From Lytechinus pictus (taxonomy: Eukaryota > Echinodermata > Echinoidea > Temnopleuroida > Toxopneustidae): DNA of 64,000 nt. Positions 46,436 to 58,770 of the stretch are shown here, in pieces. Location: assembly GCF_037042905.1 (NCBI RefSeq), contig NC_087258.1:992001-1056000 (forward strand), read 5' to 3'. Position 1 is the first letter of the stretch; every line of letters starts with the position of its first letter. The notes below the pieces were generated by a model that saw only the letters and a list, made by a program, of their open reading frames with translations, searched no databases and had not been told where the DNA came from. The position numbers were made by a program, and so were the translations under genes.

Positions 46436-46965
46436 GGTCGAGGGGAAGTTTCCGGGGGGGGGAATCGAATTATAACATGATACCTATGCGCCGCGTCAAC
46501 TCGAAAATAGGGGGCTCTGGAACTAAATTTTGGTGTTAGTGAGGGTCTCCGGAGTGGCTCTTGGATCAACGATTGCTAATAATGCAATGCTCTGAAAACG
46601 GGGGTGTCCGGAACTCTTTAGATCGAAGGCGACGTAAAAAAAAGGCGCGCGTGTCTTGCTGGCTTAATATCGGGACGGTGCAAGCTAGCTGTGGGCGCGG
46701 GGAGCTTCGGCGGGCCAACATAAGGGCTCCGCCCTGATCGAGCTCGCCGCTCTGACGGGCTGAAGAGGTCATGACGGGCGCTCTTTGGAGCGAGAAATTA
46801 CAAATTTGAGGGTCTCCAAAACGGGGAAAAATTGGAATCTCTATGGCTGCCTGAATTGATGCTCTGGAACGGAAATTTAGGCTAAAAAAGAGGGTCCCAA
46901 CCGCTGCACATATTCGTATCATACATGATACATTTATTCTGAGTACCCCTCCCCCAGGGGATGGG
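46436..46965. repeat. GC-rich, CpG-rich repeat block
   Basis: A 530-bp island of much higher GC and CpG than its surroundings, entered after a G-run and left at a C-run/G-run. It contains the recurring phrases GGGTCTCC and GGCTCCG, and the self-complementary tract GATCGAGCTCGCCGCTCT. No codon pattern of a real gene. Likely a mobile repeat of a kind I cannot name; a CpG island of an unseen promoter is less likely. Confidence 0.5.
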
Positions 46966-47404
46966 GGAACTTAAACAAAAATTAATAGAGGTCTCATCTT
47001 TTGATATGAAGAAAACCAAATAACGTATCTGCATAAACATGTCCATGACGGGATAAGCAGCCAAGCGATACTTACCTATTCTACACAGGACGCTTGGTTT
47101 GCACTCGTTGCTGCCTATTGAAATGAGATCGAGAGTCACTGTGTTCAAGTACAGCGAAATAAAGATTGAAAATGGTGCTGCCTTGCCATGCCTATAAGAG
47201 GCTTTTCTACACGAATGCCCGACTGACCATTGAAACTATTAGTCATTTGCAATAGTGCTCAGATTGCATGTGCTATCAGTGTTCTAAAGGCTCGCCATTT
47301 TACACCGTCAGAAGCGGCCAACAATTATCAAGGAAAGACATGATCCAAGTCCATAGACGAAATAAAGAGAAGAGCACTACGAAAGGTAAGGTATTTACTA
47401 CAAT

Positions 47405-47528
47405 CCCAGGGGGGGGGGGGGCACTTCCATTGACGAGTGGATACCATGCGCGACCATGGGGTCTCGAAAAGCACCCTAAACACGTAGTTTCCATATTCTA
47501 AAAATGCACCCCTTAACAAGCATTGGCG
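47405..47528 (+). repeat. G-run-led dispersed repeat (copy 2)
   Basis: G-run followed by the 33-bp segment identical to 39999-40031, then a different continuation (ATGGGGTCTCGAAAAGCACC). It abuts the minisatellite array that follows. Confidence 0.55.
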
Positions 47529-47530
47529 TA

Positions 47531-49150
47531 ATGGCAGAGGTAAAAATGGCAGAGGTAATAATGGCAAAGGTAAAAATGGCAGAGGTAAAAACGGCAGAGG
47601 TAATAATGGCAGAGGTAATAATGGCATAGGTAAAAAATGGCAGAGGTAATAATGGCAGAGGTAAAAATGGCAGAGGTAATAATGGCAGAGGCAAAAAATG
47701 ACAGAGGTAAAGATGCTAAATCAGCAAGGAAAAGATTGAGCCTTTTCAGTTAATATCAGTCATAATTATTGACCTTGAATGGACTCCTATCGACAAAATG
47801 AGTATAATGAACTGATGAGATATTATTTGGATTTTTAAAATCATTTTAGGTCTATACTTTATCGTTGATATGATTAAACTCAAACATTTGCATGCCAAAA
47901 TGATTTCAATTAGTGAGTGATGAAAGGATATATAGGCTTGGCCAGTTCGTATAGTAGAATAGCACTTCATCACATACATACCAAACGAATTGTAATGTAA
48001 ACACTAATGTGCGCTACCATAAACACACTGAAATAGACGAGTTCGGGATTTCTTTGAACCACTTGCATAACTTGGATAACAGAAAAACAACAAAACGTTC
48101 TGTAATAAAAGTAATTTTTCATATTTCAACATCATAATGGATCCGAATAGATATTGATATAGTTCAATGTAAATGATATAATAATAGCAACTAGTGTTCA
48201 TTTTTTTTTCAGAGTAATACCTCATTGCAGCTAGTCCAAGTGAATATCAGGTTCATTAACTTGTTTCTATGGTAACGGTTACCGCATGAATGTTGAAATG
48301 TATAGCGAATCAGGGATTTAAATTTATAGGCGTTTCTTAGGTACCATTCTATCGACCTGTTTTGAAGGGGACATTCACCCTGACAAATGGTTTACTGTGA
48401 AAATAGCAGAAAAAATATATTGGTGAAGGTTTGCGGAAAACCCATCAAAGATTATGAAAGTTATTAGAAGTTTGAGTTTTTGATCTGTGACGTCATATGC
48501 TAGTAACTACCCCGTATTTTAAGCACCAAAATGTCTACTTTTCATTTTTCTTCATCAGTGGTTCATGATTGCTAATAAAAAAAATCTTTCAGGAGTGGAT
48601 GTGAAATTATTTGTATGGTAATATACTTAAGGTACAATTAAAACCATTTTCATTTTTTTAGAAAATGACATTTCATTGATATTTTTAATTACACCAAATA
48701 CGGGGAAAACTGCTCGCAAATGACGTCCCCATTAACGTAAAATTTTAGTAGCTTTTTAAATCTTTGATGGATTCCCTAAAACCCTCACCAATATAATTTT
48801 AATAAACTTTATGTCAGTGTGAATTTCCCCTTTAATGAATTAAGTACAATATTTGGGATTCAAAGTGTTCTTCAAATTTGAATATTAGAAGAGCGATTTT
48901 ACTTAAGAATGTCGTGCATGTAAGTCCAGGAAAAAATAAGAAATACCAACTCAAGTGTTATCATTTTTACCTCAGCCATTTTTACCTCTGCCAGTATTAC
49001 CTCTGCCATTATTACCGCTGCTTTTTATTTCTCTGCCATTTTTACCTTTGCCATTTTTACCTCTGCCATTTTTACCTCTGCCATTTTCACCTTTGCCATT
49101 TTTACCTCTGCCATTTTTACCTCTGCCGTTTTTACCTTTGCCATTTTTAC
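47531..49150. mobile_element. Inverted pair of 15-bp minisatellite arrays, TU-like
   Basis: About 12 copies of a 15-bp unit (TGGCAGAGGTAAAAA) at 47531-47715 face about 12 copies in the opposite orientation at 48961-49150, across a core of about 1.25 kb. Sea urchin TU fold-back transposons are described as having inverted termini whose outer domain is a variable number of 15-bp tandem repeats, and this layout matches. An exact 8-bp target duplication could not be resolved, and no inner inverted domain is obvious. The core holds another fold-back element (48365-48832). Confidence 0.6.
48365..48832. mobile_element. Fold-back MITE, AAGGGGA ends
   Basis: Left AAGGGGACATTCACCCTGAC pairs with the inverse of the right end (AAGGGGAAATTCACACTGAC). 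The arms run on through ATATTGGTGA(A/G)GGTTT, CCATCAAAGATT, TGACGTCAT and CCCCGTATTT. No protein. It belongs to the same broad group as 30441-31663 and 56121-56725. Confidence 0.75.
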
Positions 49151-49159
49151 ACCGAGCCG

Positions 49160-50360
49160 CAATTCTACGGTACAAGTAAAAAAGAGGAAAGCACTGTATA
49201 AGTGATTTCCTTGAGGAAATGCAGTTTCTCTAAGTTTACATGCAACATACATTAATAAATCAAAAGTCACTGGACAGTGCCACAGATGGGAGGGGACTTC
49301 AGTCCTACACATATTTTTTTTTCAATAAACATGTACAAAAAACGGAAAAAATATCTGATTGTGATTATTTTCTACTCGGTCAGAACCCCCCCCCCCCCCC
49401 TTTAAAACCCGGCCAGTCTGGATGTAAACATACATTACTCACACATAACTACGCTTTTTTCATAAATAGGTGCATGTGAAAGTATGCAAAATGCATTCAA
49501 ACCATGACAATGTTTATTCATACCCCTTTTCACCCTTTCTTTTTCTTTCTTTTTTTTTACTGCGAAACCATTCTTTTAATGCAACCCTTTGAGACCCGTC
49601 TTTCCTTTATTCAATATTTGGTCTTTTTAATTTCTTTCCTTTTCTTCCTCCATTGTTTATATGCATCCATACTTGCTGTCAGGGTTCCTTTTTAATATGA
49701 TTTCATAATCAATTTCATTTTCATACTTGCACCCTAAAATAGCTTTCATATTTTGATGTCGCTTAATGTTACTTATAATATAAAACATGCTCAAGGATTA
49801 TAGCACTGAAATTTTGAGGCATATCTTAACCTTGGTCACGTATATGGAGAAGCCATGAAAAATGCTATTTATTTCAAAGGGAATGCTTTGCCAAGCGTTC
49901 CGAGGCTTTTACTCGTGCACGTATAATATTTTTTTTATTTATTTTTTAAAAAATCTTTCAACAGGATAAAACATTAATCAGCTCGTAGGCTGTATCAAAT
50001 AATGGTCCTGCATAAAGAGAGAAATGCACACATTAAAAGGAAAGATTACAAATAGTTAGGAATACATGTTATTATTTACAGCAAAACTAAAATACAAATA
50101 ATGCTAAAAGTGAAACATAAGAAAAAAAGAACAAATAGCAAGATTTATCTCATAGTAAGTTAAATAAGTGAAGGAAAAAGAAAGAGGTTTTATACATCGA
50201 TATGAAATCATGTTAAAACAGGAATAGGCCTCATTTGAAAGAATTGTATCAATATTAATACTAATATGAAATCATAATAATCGATAATAATTAGATGTGT
50301 ATTATTGGGTAATCATGCTAATAATAATAATACTAGAAGTATTCTATAGAACACTTTAAA
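49160..50360. other. Non-coding, nothing recognised
   Basis: AT-rich DNA with a C-run near 49387-49400. No gene recognised. Confidence 0.5.
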
Positions 50361-50365
50361 CATTT

Positions 50366-51270
50366 TTATTGATTTAAGCGAAATTTCTTGGAATGATATT
50401 TGAAGCTTGCAACAGAAATGGCATTCTGGATATCTCCCGGGAGTTTATTCCAAGTTAGTGCTCCGGCATATTTAAAGGATTGTTTGAATAGGGATATGTT
50501 AGGTTTGGGTAATACTACATTAAGTGAATTTGCATTCCTAGTGTTCATGCCATGGCGATCGAAGTAGATTTCAATAAGCCAGTTCGTAGTTCCTTTTTGC
50601 GCATGATCAAAAGATTCTACGCATGATCGGAGGAAGGTCATTTGTACTGAAGTGACATGATGGTTTAAAATCTAATGAGATAAGCACCAACTTTGATGTC
50701 TTGATTATTCATATTTTCTTTTGAATTGTGGTTTTCATTTACATCCACGAACGACTGGTTTTCACAGTTTGCCAAGTACATTGTGCAACATGCTATGATC
50801 ATGATATGCATTCAAAGTACGAATGCAACAAATACCTTCATAAAGTGTTCATTGGTGTGCTATTCTAGTCACCTGGTCTATTCAATTTCTTCATCCTGCT
50901 ATGTAAGGCAAGCTTACGTAATATTTTGCTTTGAAATCTGCCTATCATAATGAAAGAAATGAAAGGTCATTTGACCGAAAATTGTCCATGAGTAACTACG
51001 AACTGGTCTATTTCTTTTGATAAGCGGGAAGGGGCGACGCCCCTTATTCACTTTTACATGAGAATAGCCAGAAAATAATCCCGACGTTGGCCAATAGTTT
51101 GCCAGGAGAGTGATTTATCAATGTATTCCCGCTCGCATTTTGATAGTCAGAAATTCCAGTTACATATCTAGCAGCTCTTTTTGCAATCCATTTAGTGGCA
51201 ATTTGTAGGCTGCTGGACAGTTGCCCTAAACAGAGATTGCATAGTCTATACAGGGCTGAATTATGCATTT
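50366..51270 (-). pseudogene. Broken 3' end of a CR1/Jockey-like LINE
   Basis: Two minus-strand pieces, 51268-51044 (with ATKWIAKRAARYVTGISDY) and 50641-50366 (with HGMNTRNANSLNVVLPKPN and GALTWNKLPGDI), match the C-terminal signature of CR1/Jockey-type LINE proteins, where tandem R-A-A-R and T-R-x-A-x-x-L-x-x-P-x-P motifs are typical. A frame-broken gap separates them and nothing upstream remains, so this is a dead fragment. Confidence 0.7.
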
Positions 51271-51879
51271 ATACAGGATATTTATTACATGTGAACTCAA
51301 GATTTTACTCAACTTGCCTAAAGAGATTTTTTTTTGTATTAAGTATTTTTTATTGACAACTTCAATTCATATACAAAATAAAATATATATAACAAATAAA
51401 AGTTTGATGTCTTTACAAATGGATAAATACCTTGACAACTTATAAATTTAACATCATTTTTTTTTTCTTGAATGTTACAATAAAACACAATGTCAGACAT
51501 CTTCTAATACATAATTATAAATAACATTGATAATAATAATATGCATTAAGAATAAACTTCTACAATAAATTCAATATATTTAATTTTTTCAGTGTCAAAT
51601 AACATAAAAAAGAGATTTTCCAAATACACAAAAATAAATCATTAATAAAACCTAAACGAATTGAAGCCATCAGCATATTTTTTTAAACCCATCGCCTCGG
51701 CCTCTTCACTCAAATAAAATCAATCTCTACAACAAACTCAGCCCTGGACCCTACCCCCCCCCCCCCCACCCTCCCTAAAACAGCCCCATCCCTATCCGGT
51801 GGAGAACTGGCTCTGGGCTCCAATAAATGGTCTAATATTTACGTTTTCCAATTTAGAGAAATGGATTGTAAGAGTCCCA

Positions 51880-53875
51880 CTCTTTGTTGCTAAATTCTAT
51901 TCTTCTCTTTGATCCCCCTAATACTATTTTTTATTTCATTCAATGAAGGAGGTTTTTTTAATTCTCGATTTTTGTAAATAAGATATTTAACTAAAATCAA
52001 GACATGATTAATTAATTGATATTTACCTTTACTTTTCTCCTGCTTCCCGAAAAGAATTTCCTGCCAACTAAATTTATTTATTTCAAAATTTAAACTTCTT
52101 GCACACAGATCCCAAAGTGATTTTGAAAATTCACAAGTAGAAAATAGATGTTCATACGTTTCTTCTTCCTTTTCACAAAATGAGCATAAATTGGTCGAAA
52201 CAAGACCAAAACGGAAAAGGTAGTGGTTAGTGTATATAATATTATGCAAGAGTTTATACTGAAACTCCCTTAATCGACTATTCAGTGTGCAATATCTTAG
52301 TCTTAAAAATATACTTTCTATTTCCTTATTGGTAAGATCATTATTTGTTCTAATTTTGTCGAAAATAGAAGGTTTAATTTCATTTTTGTTCAACAGCTGT
52401 TCGTATATTTCTTTTGATTTTAAAATCATTAAATTACTTGTTTTCTTACCCAAATTGAAATCGATTCCAGAGTTATGTTTCAATTCTTTTAAAATTTCTA
52501 GACATTCTTTGTTACTTATTAACCCTTCACAAAGTTCTCGAGATGTCTCCGCCAATTTAGGTAATCCTTGAAAAAATTCATCAAAGAGGTTATCCAAACA
52601 CACGCACTTTACTTTATTATACAACCTACTGTAAAATTTCCCAATTTCTTCACTTATTCTTTTTTCATCACAACAGATGTTTCCATCTGTGGTTTTAATT
52701 TTTTCAATTGTGGTTTTTCTTTTATTACTTTGCATCAACTGGTTGAAATAACGCGAGTCTCTTTCACCACATTCATACCAGGAGGCACGAGATCGAATCG
52801 TAACACCTTCATTAACATAACTATAAATTTCCCTTAATTTCTCTTTTGTATTTTCTAGTTTTTCTAAAGTATTTGCATCAGTACGATCTTTCAATTGTTC
52901 TTCTAAATACTGTATTTCTCTTTCTAAATCCGTTTTCATTATCCTTCTTTTATCAGCCAATTTTTTCGAAAATTTTTGTGTAAAACTTCGAATTTTCATT
53001 TTTAGAAAATCCCATAACAACCTCTTATCTTTTATTTCAGATTGCAATTCATTTCTCAATTCACGAATTTCTTTCTTTAATTCTTTAACATAATTTTCAT
53101 TTTCACATAAGCTATTATTAAATTTCCAATATGACCTCTTCCTTCCATTAACTTTATTTTTTGTTTTGTCGAATAAGTGTACAAAAATTTAATGATGATC
53201 AGGGGCCACAGATGGAATTATATCGCACTTTATAACCATTTCCTCTAAACATTCAGAAATTATCCAGTAATCAAGTCTGCTTTGCATGAAGGGGTTCTTT
53301 TGGATGTATGTAAATTGTCTTTTCAGGGGATGTCTACATCTCCAAACGTCAAAATATTTAAAGTCTTCCATAAATTTTCCAAAGTCTCGATTGAATCTAT
53401 TTGAAATCCTATTTAGAGATTGTCCGTTATAATCTAAATTATTGTCCCTAATCATGTTAAAATCACCACCTATTATAACAGGGTATTTATCTTTATTCAA
53501 CTTAGCAAGGGTATTTCGTATTTTTTAAGAAATTGCAATTGTTCATTTTCAAAATTTCTTGTAGGAAAATATTCATTTCCTAAAATCAACCTAACCCCTT
53601 GAAACTTACAATCTATAAATATAAATCTACCCTCATTGTCTCTTAAGACTTGTAAAATCTCCATATCTACCGTTGGCGCAATTAAAACTAATACACCCTT
53701 GCTATGAGCTGAACCATGACTAAAATAACTGGTGCCGAATCCCATCTATCCTCACATTCCCTAGTACTAAAGGTTTCTTGAAAAAAGACAATATCGGCCC
53801 CTTTATCTTTACGCCAAAAAAGATATACGGTCTCTTTTATCACTATCTCTAATTCCTTTCATATTGAGGGAGATC
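51880..53875 (-). mobile_element. L1/Tx1-like LINE copy with reverse-transcriptase core deleted
   Basis: From its 5' side, on the minus strand: endonuclease start (KGIRDSDKR, then FFQETFS) near 53870-53780, endonuclease pieces 53745-53497 and 53500-53189 (GGDFNMI, SRLDYWIIS, VAPDHH) split by a frameshift, then the 51890-53059 frame. It is inferred to be a distinct family member from the copy at 42640-45500, because the linkers differ. Confidence 0.8.
51890..53059 (-). pseudogene. LINE ORF2 remnant, linker fused to C-terminus
   Basis: A 389-residue open frame. Residues 1-190 are the basic, coiled-coil-like linker between endonuclease and RT (including SRASWYECGERDSRYF, TTDGNICCDE and EEIGKFYSRLY). 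At about residue 195 (ILKELKHNSG) the reverse transcriptase should begin, but the frame jumps within a few residues to the C-terminal region (RLREFQYKLLHNIIYTNHYL, then C-x2-C and HLFSTC). The catalytic RT motifs are missing, so the product could not reverse-transcribe. The reading frame survives the deletion, which may be chance. Not a host gene. Confidence 0.8.
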
Positions 53876-53879
53876 AATT

Positions 53880-55440
53880 AACAACTAATCTGGAGACTCA
53901 TAAAAAATCAGATACAAAACAAATAGCCTAACACCGGAGCCAATCCCCCACCCAAGGGGATCCCATAAATTAGAGCCCCCGTCCCCTCCCATCCCAGACC
54001 CCCCAAAAACCCAGGGTTACTCCGAAGAGTAAGCTTCATGCTATGAGCAAGAGGCAAAGGGGGAACGTCCATGACTATCGTAGGCAAAACCCTCCCCTCC
54101 GACAATGAAAGAAGAAAAATAAAAAAAATAAAAGTGATCTAACAAGCACTCTAAATTACAGGGATCCAAACAAATTCGGACGGACTACAACCCCGGACCA
54201 AACAAAATCAGGTCCCCACCCCAAACAAATACTATACGAGTACAAGAACCAGAATTTAAATCACAAACAACTCAGACCAATCCCCAACAGGTCTATAGAA
54301 GTTTAACAACCCCAAATAAGGTGTATCTGCTCTATTATCGCCATTATACAGAGCTATTAGAATTATCATGAGCACGAATCAAGAAGGCAACTGATTTCTT
54401 CTAGCCACCAATATGTGTCACTCATTTAAAATTCTATAACCTACCTATATTAAACCAGAAAAGAACAATGTAAGCATACAAACAACCATAGCAATCTATT
54501 TACATAATTCTCTTAAATATACATTCCACTTCAGGGTTTCGTCTATCACAATGCCTAATGTTATGTTGGGATCTAAGAACCCTTATTCATTAATTTAATC
54601 CAAGCCAATAAAACTCTTATTGTTAATAGTTCAAACAACCCCTAATCGGAGAACAAAGCACTGCCTTCCCCTTCCCAATAATTATTGCTTATAGACTTTA
54701 CCTGTTCAACCACGTCATTATTAATGAACATATTCAAAGTATCGGATGATCTTGATTTAATTAGTATTGTTTTGGTTTTGCTTGTATTAATGCGTAATCG
54801 ATAATCTTAGCTATCGGTACATATTATTTGGATGACTGTTTTAATTTTCGTATAATTTTGAACTGCCTTTGTGCTATTACAAAAACAAATCTTCACATTT
54901 GATTGTGATAGAGGCTCCAATCTTAACCACTTTTGTGCTGCGACAAGTAATCTATACCATATTGTGAGTTAGATTGTGCGGGCATACTTTCAATAACATA
55001 ACATGTGCAGATGTGCATTCATTGATTTAATTTTCTCTCGTTAATTTTTTCTCAACGCGGCCTATATAATGCTGCGACCTCGATTAGATTCATTTCATGT
55101 AGATTTAGAATTACTCACTTGGATGAGATTTGATTCAGGTCAAGGTGAGATATAAACCAAGAGAGAAATTCTATGAATCTATTCTATGAATCCTTATCAT
55201 GATTGCATATTTCATTCACCTAACCATGAAAAATGCTGGTTTTCGATGTATAACGTTGCATTGTTGGCATGATAATGGTACAGAGCTTGTAATCACAAAG
55301 GCATATCAACCCCAAACTGGTCTGAAAAATATGTCATTCGGTCTTACGTTAGTACACATTAGTCAGTCTGTCAGTATTAAATCAGTATAATCTTGGGTGA
55401 TATTATTTTAGCATTTTCATCATCATTATCATTATCGAAA
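53880..55440. other. Non-coding, nothing recognised
   Basis: AT-rich DNA upstream of the LINE remnant; the 53.9-54.2 kb part is richer in C/A runs and may be the LINE 5' UTR. No host gene recognised. Confidence 0.45.
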
Positions 55441-55465
55441 TCCCAGTCGCAGTAATAGTAGTATT

Positions 55466-55526
55466 TAGTAGTTGTAGTACTATTAGTAGTAGTAGTCATG
55501 GTGGTAGTAATAGTAGTAGTAGTAGC

Positions 55527-55557
<31 letters not shown>

Positions 55558-55561
55558 TAAA

Positions 55562-55592
<31 letters not shown>

Positions 55593-55596
55593 CATG

Positions 55597-55629
<33 letters not shown>

Positions 55630-55650
55630 TAGTAGTACAAGTAGTAGTGC
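55466..55650. repeat. AGT trinucleotide microsatellite
   Basis: Imperfect AGT/GGT triplets; the threonine-repeat frame on the minus strand is an artefact. Confidence 0.9.
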
Positions 55651-56120
55651 AGTCATAATAGAATCTCTTTTTATTTAAACAAAAAATATGAATCAAGCCC
55701 ACTCTTGGGTCATCTCGCGCCCATTTCCCTTATGAAAATCGACCTACTGCCGTTTCTGTCCTTGTTTGTCCGCCGATAGTCACCCCCTCAACATACTCTG
55801 TCCCTGAACGACAGACTCTGTCTGTTTTTGCAACAGACTCTGTAATTCGATTTTTGCTGTAAAATCAAGCACCCTTGTATATTGTGACAACAATCTAAAA
55901 GGTAGGCTGTCATTTTTAGTCAGGCCTCTTATTTAAGCGACTATATTGGTGAAAACTTCACTTTGCCTTGGTTCATACTTTCTTTTCTGGCGGAAATTAA
56001 TTTTTAATATGAGGAATGTTGCTTAGCAGCTTCTTCCTCTTGTTTATTTCATAACCAAGCGATTCACGTTTATTTCAATCGGGCGGAAATATTCTAAGAA
56101 TTTGGAATGTTATATCATTA

Positions 56121-56725
56121 AAGGAAAAGTCCACCCCAACAGAAAGTTGATTTGAATAAAAAGAGAAAAATCCAACCAGCCTAACACTGAAAATTTCATC
56201 AAAATCGGATGTAAAATAAGAAAGTTATGACATTTTAAAGTTTCGCTTAATTTCACAAAACAGTTATATGCACATCCTGGCTGGTATGCAAATGAGGAGA
56301 CTATGACGTCATCCACTCACTGTTTCTTTTTGTATTTTATTATATGAAATATGAAATATCATAATTTTCTCCTCATTTTCAAGTGATACAACGATTAATT
56401 CCTCCCTGAACATGTGGAATTAGCATTGTTTAATACTATATGGTTCAGTCAAGTTTGTCCTTATTGTCAAATCTATAAAAAAAATGCAATATTGTATTAA
56501 TTCAAACAATAAAAAACAAAAGAAATAGTGAGTGGTGGACATTATCGACTGACTCACCTAGTTGTGCATATCACTGTTTTGTGAAAAATACTAGGCGAAA
56601 CTTTAACATGTCATAACTTTCTTATTTAAATCCGATTTTGATGAAATTTTCAACACTATGCTACATGTAGTTAGATTTTTCTCTATTTATTCAAGTCAGC
56701 ATATTCCTGGGGTGAACTTCACCTT
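56121..56725. mobile_element. Fold-back MITE just upstream of the transporter gene
   Basis: Left AAGGAAAAGTCCACCCC pairs with the inverse of the right end (AAGGTGAAGTTCACCCC). The arms, about 200 bp each, share AAAATTTCATCAAAATCGGA, AAGAAAGTTATGACAT, TTTCACAAAACAGT and CACTCACT. TA precedes the left end; the right flank is AA. It ends about 340 bp before the transporter ATG, so it may lie in the promoter or a 5' UTR intron. No protein. Confidence 0.75.
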
Positions 56726-57060
56726 AAAAAAAATGAATAAAGCAGTCGCGAGAAATGAACGAATAGGGAATCAAAGAGATAAAAAAAGGTCATCCTTAGT
56801 CATTTTTTATCCAATAAGTGTGAGAGGGCAAATTGACTAAAGCTACAGAAAGCCTTTCAGTTAGATTATTTCTTTACATGCAATCATTTTAAAAATATTT
56901 CATTTCTCATTTTGATAGGAAACTTGATCACTCAGCCGACCTGACGGTGTAGACATCAATTATGTCGGTGGACTCTATTCTCGGAATCATTTTACACGTT
57001 CCGTTTCCTTGGAATATCAATTCTTGACCGATCGACGTGAGATTCACAGACCGGGAGGAA

Positions 57061-58770
57061 ATGGCATCGGAGAACTGCAGACAGTTTTTCGCCAACATGA
57101 TGCGAAGGAAGGCAAACCCAATGCATTCGCAGAATCAGATGTTGGAATCTCAACTTCACAAAAAACTGGGCACATTTGAGCTAACACTCCTTGGGATAGG
57201 GAGTATGGTTGGTGCAGGACTGTATGTACTCACTGGTGTCGTAGCGAAGGAGACAACAGGTCCTGCCATCATTGTATCGTATCTTCTATCAGCGGTCGTA
57301 GCTATCCTGATAGCTATGTGTTATGCCGAACTGGCAGCGAAGATTCCCCGAACCGGTTCGGCATATACCTTTATCTATATAGCTCTTGGTGAAGTTTGGG
57401 CTTTCTTCATTGGATGGAATCTGCTTCTAGAGTACGTGGTTGCGTCAGCATCTGTTGGTCGCGGAATTAGCGGATACATTGACCGTCTTTGCAATGGGAC
57501 GATTTCAAACTTCACCATCGAGTATCTTATGGGTGGAGAACCCTGGCAATCTACATACTTTGCTCAGTACCCCGATCTCCTTGCAATAGCAATTGAACTA
57601 TTCATTTCTATTTTTGTTATACTTGGGGTATCTATATCGTCTTGGATGAATACAATATTTCTTTCCATTAATGTAGTGGTTGTTCTCATTATTTGTGGCT
57701 TTGGGATAGCTTTCGGCAAACTCGAGAATTGGACAACCAATGGTGGCTTTGCCCCGTATGGGATAGAAGGTGTCGTAACGGGTGCTGCTACTCTGTTTTA
57801 TTCATTTGTAGGGTTCGATACTATAGCTAACTGTAACGAAGAGGCGATAAACCCTAAACGGGGTATTCCCATCTCCACGATCGTTTCTGTGTCGACTGCC
57901 GCCATAATGTACATTGCAACTTCTGCGTCATTAACTCTTCTGGTTCCATATAGCGACATCGACGTGAACTCGTCGTTCCCGAATGCTCTGGCTGATCATG
58001 GTATTACTTGGGCCACGTATGCAATATCCGTTGGCGCAATTAGTGCTATGTCATCAACACTCATGGGCGCCATTATATCTATGTGCCGTTGTGTATATGC
58101 CATCGCAAACGATGGACTCTTGTTTCCTTTTCTGGCCAGAATAAACGAACGAACCAAAACACCCATCAATGCAACCCTCGTCTCTCTAATCCTCACACTT
58201 GTCATGACAATTTGTTTCTCAATGGATCAACTTGTCCATTTTCTCTCTGTTGGAACGTTAAACGCATTTGCCTTTGCCTCTGGTTCTCTAATAATACTAC
58301 GCTACCAACCCACGGAGTCAGATCTATGCACCACTGAGCTTACAGATTATGCCTCAACATCTGATGAATCTCGGAACGGCTCGCAGGATTCATCAGATAA
58401 CATTCCTGACGTTGATGAAGACTTACACCAACATAATGATGATAAACAAAGTCTCACACACGGTCCTACTGATCAGGCAGACCATCTAAGCAGCAACATA
58501 CCCGGTACCTTGAAGGAACGATACCGGACCTTCCCTATCATCAAGCACCTCTCTAGGTTCCCTCCGGGTCGATGTGTCGTTTTCAGCCTTCTCTTCTCAG
58601 TGATCTGTGTAATATGTGCACTTGCCGTTGCAGAGTATGGCTTTAAGAGCCTCCTTAATGGGGATTGGTGGGCGATACTACTGCTACTGTTCTTCACAGT
58701 AGGGGCTGTTCTGTCTTTTCTGCTGATCACTATGCATCACCAGGAAACACCATCAGAAGAATATTTTGCT
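57061..58770 (+). CDS. SLC7A-like: Cationic amino acid transporter, exon 1 (SLC7A/CAT family)
   Basis: Codes residues 1-570 of a 645-residue multi-pass plasma-membrane transporter of the APC superfamily; CAT members carry arginine, lysine and ornithine, though CAT-4 and SLC7A14 types may not. The ATG at 57061 is preceded by an in-frame TGA (57025) and has G at -3 and +4. GIGSMVGAGLYVL (45-57) is the helix-1 substrate-binding motif, followed by E90 in CYAEL, PRTGSAY, WAFFIGWNLLLEY (113-125), N-glycosylation sites NGT and NFT (145-152), and EEAINPKRGIP (260-270). An acidic Ser-rich loop (about 416-490) separates the late helices. The NLLLEY segment is nearer to SLC7A4/A14 than to SLC7A1-3. The exon ends in GCT followed by a perfect donor GTAAGT, phase 0. 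Reading on past the donor meets a stop after 22 residues and loses the last helices. Confidence 0.93.

Noticed and set aside
46566..46922. Minus-strand 118-codon frame in the GC-rich block
   Set aside because: Expected by chance in GC-rich DNA; composition and motifs do not look like a protein.
47531..47715. Regular short repeats resembling a CRISPR array
   Set aside because: Units are directly adjacent 15-mers with no unique spacers, in animal DNA; it is a minisatellite.
55377..55640. Threonine-rich 87-codon frame
   Set aside because: AGT microsatellite artefact, not a mucin.
57037..57060. Eight extra residues at the transporter N-terminus
   Set aside because: They would begin at GTG; the first ATG is at 57061, with an in-frame stop at 57025.
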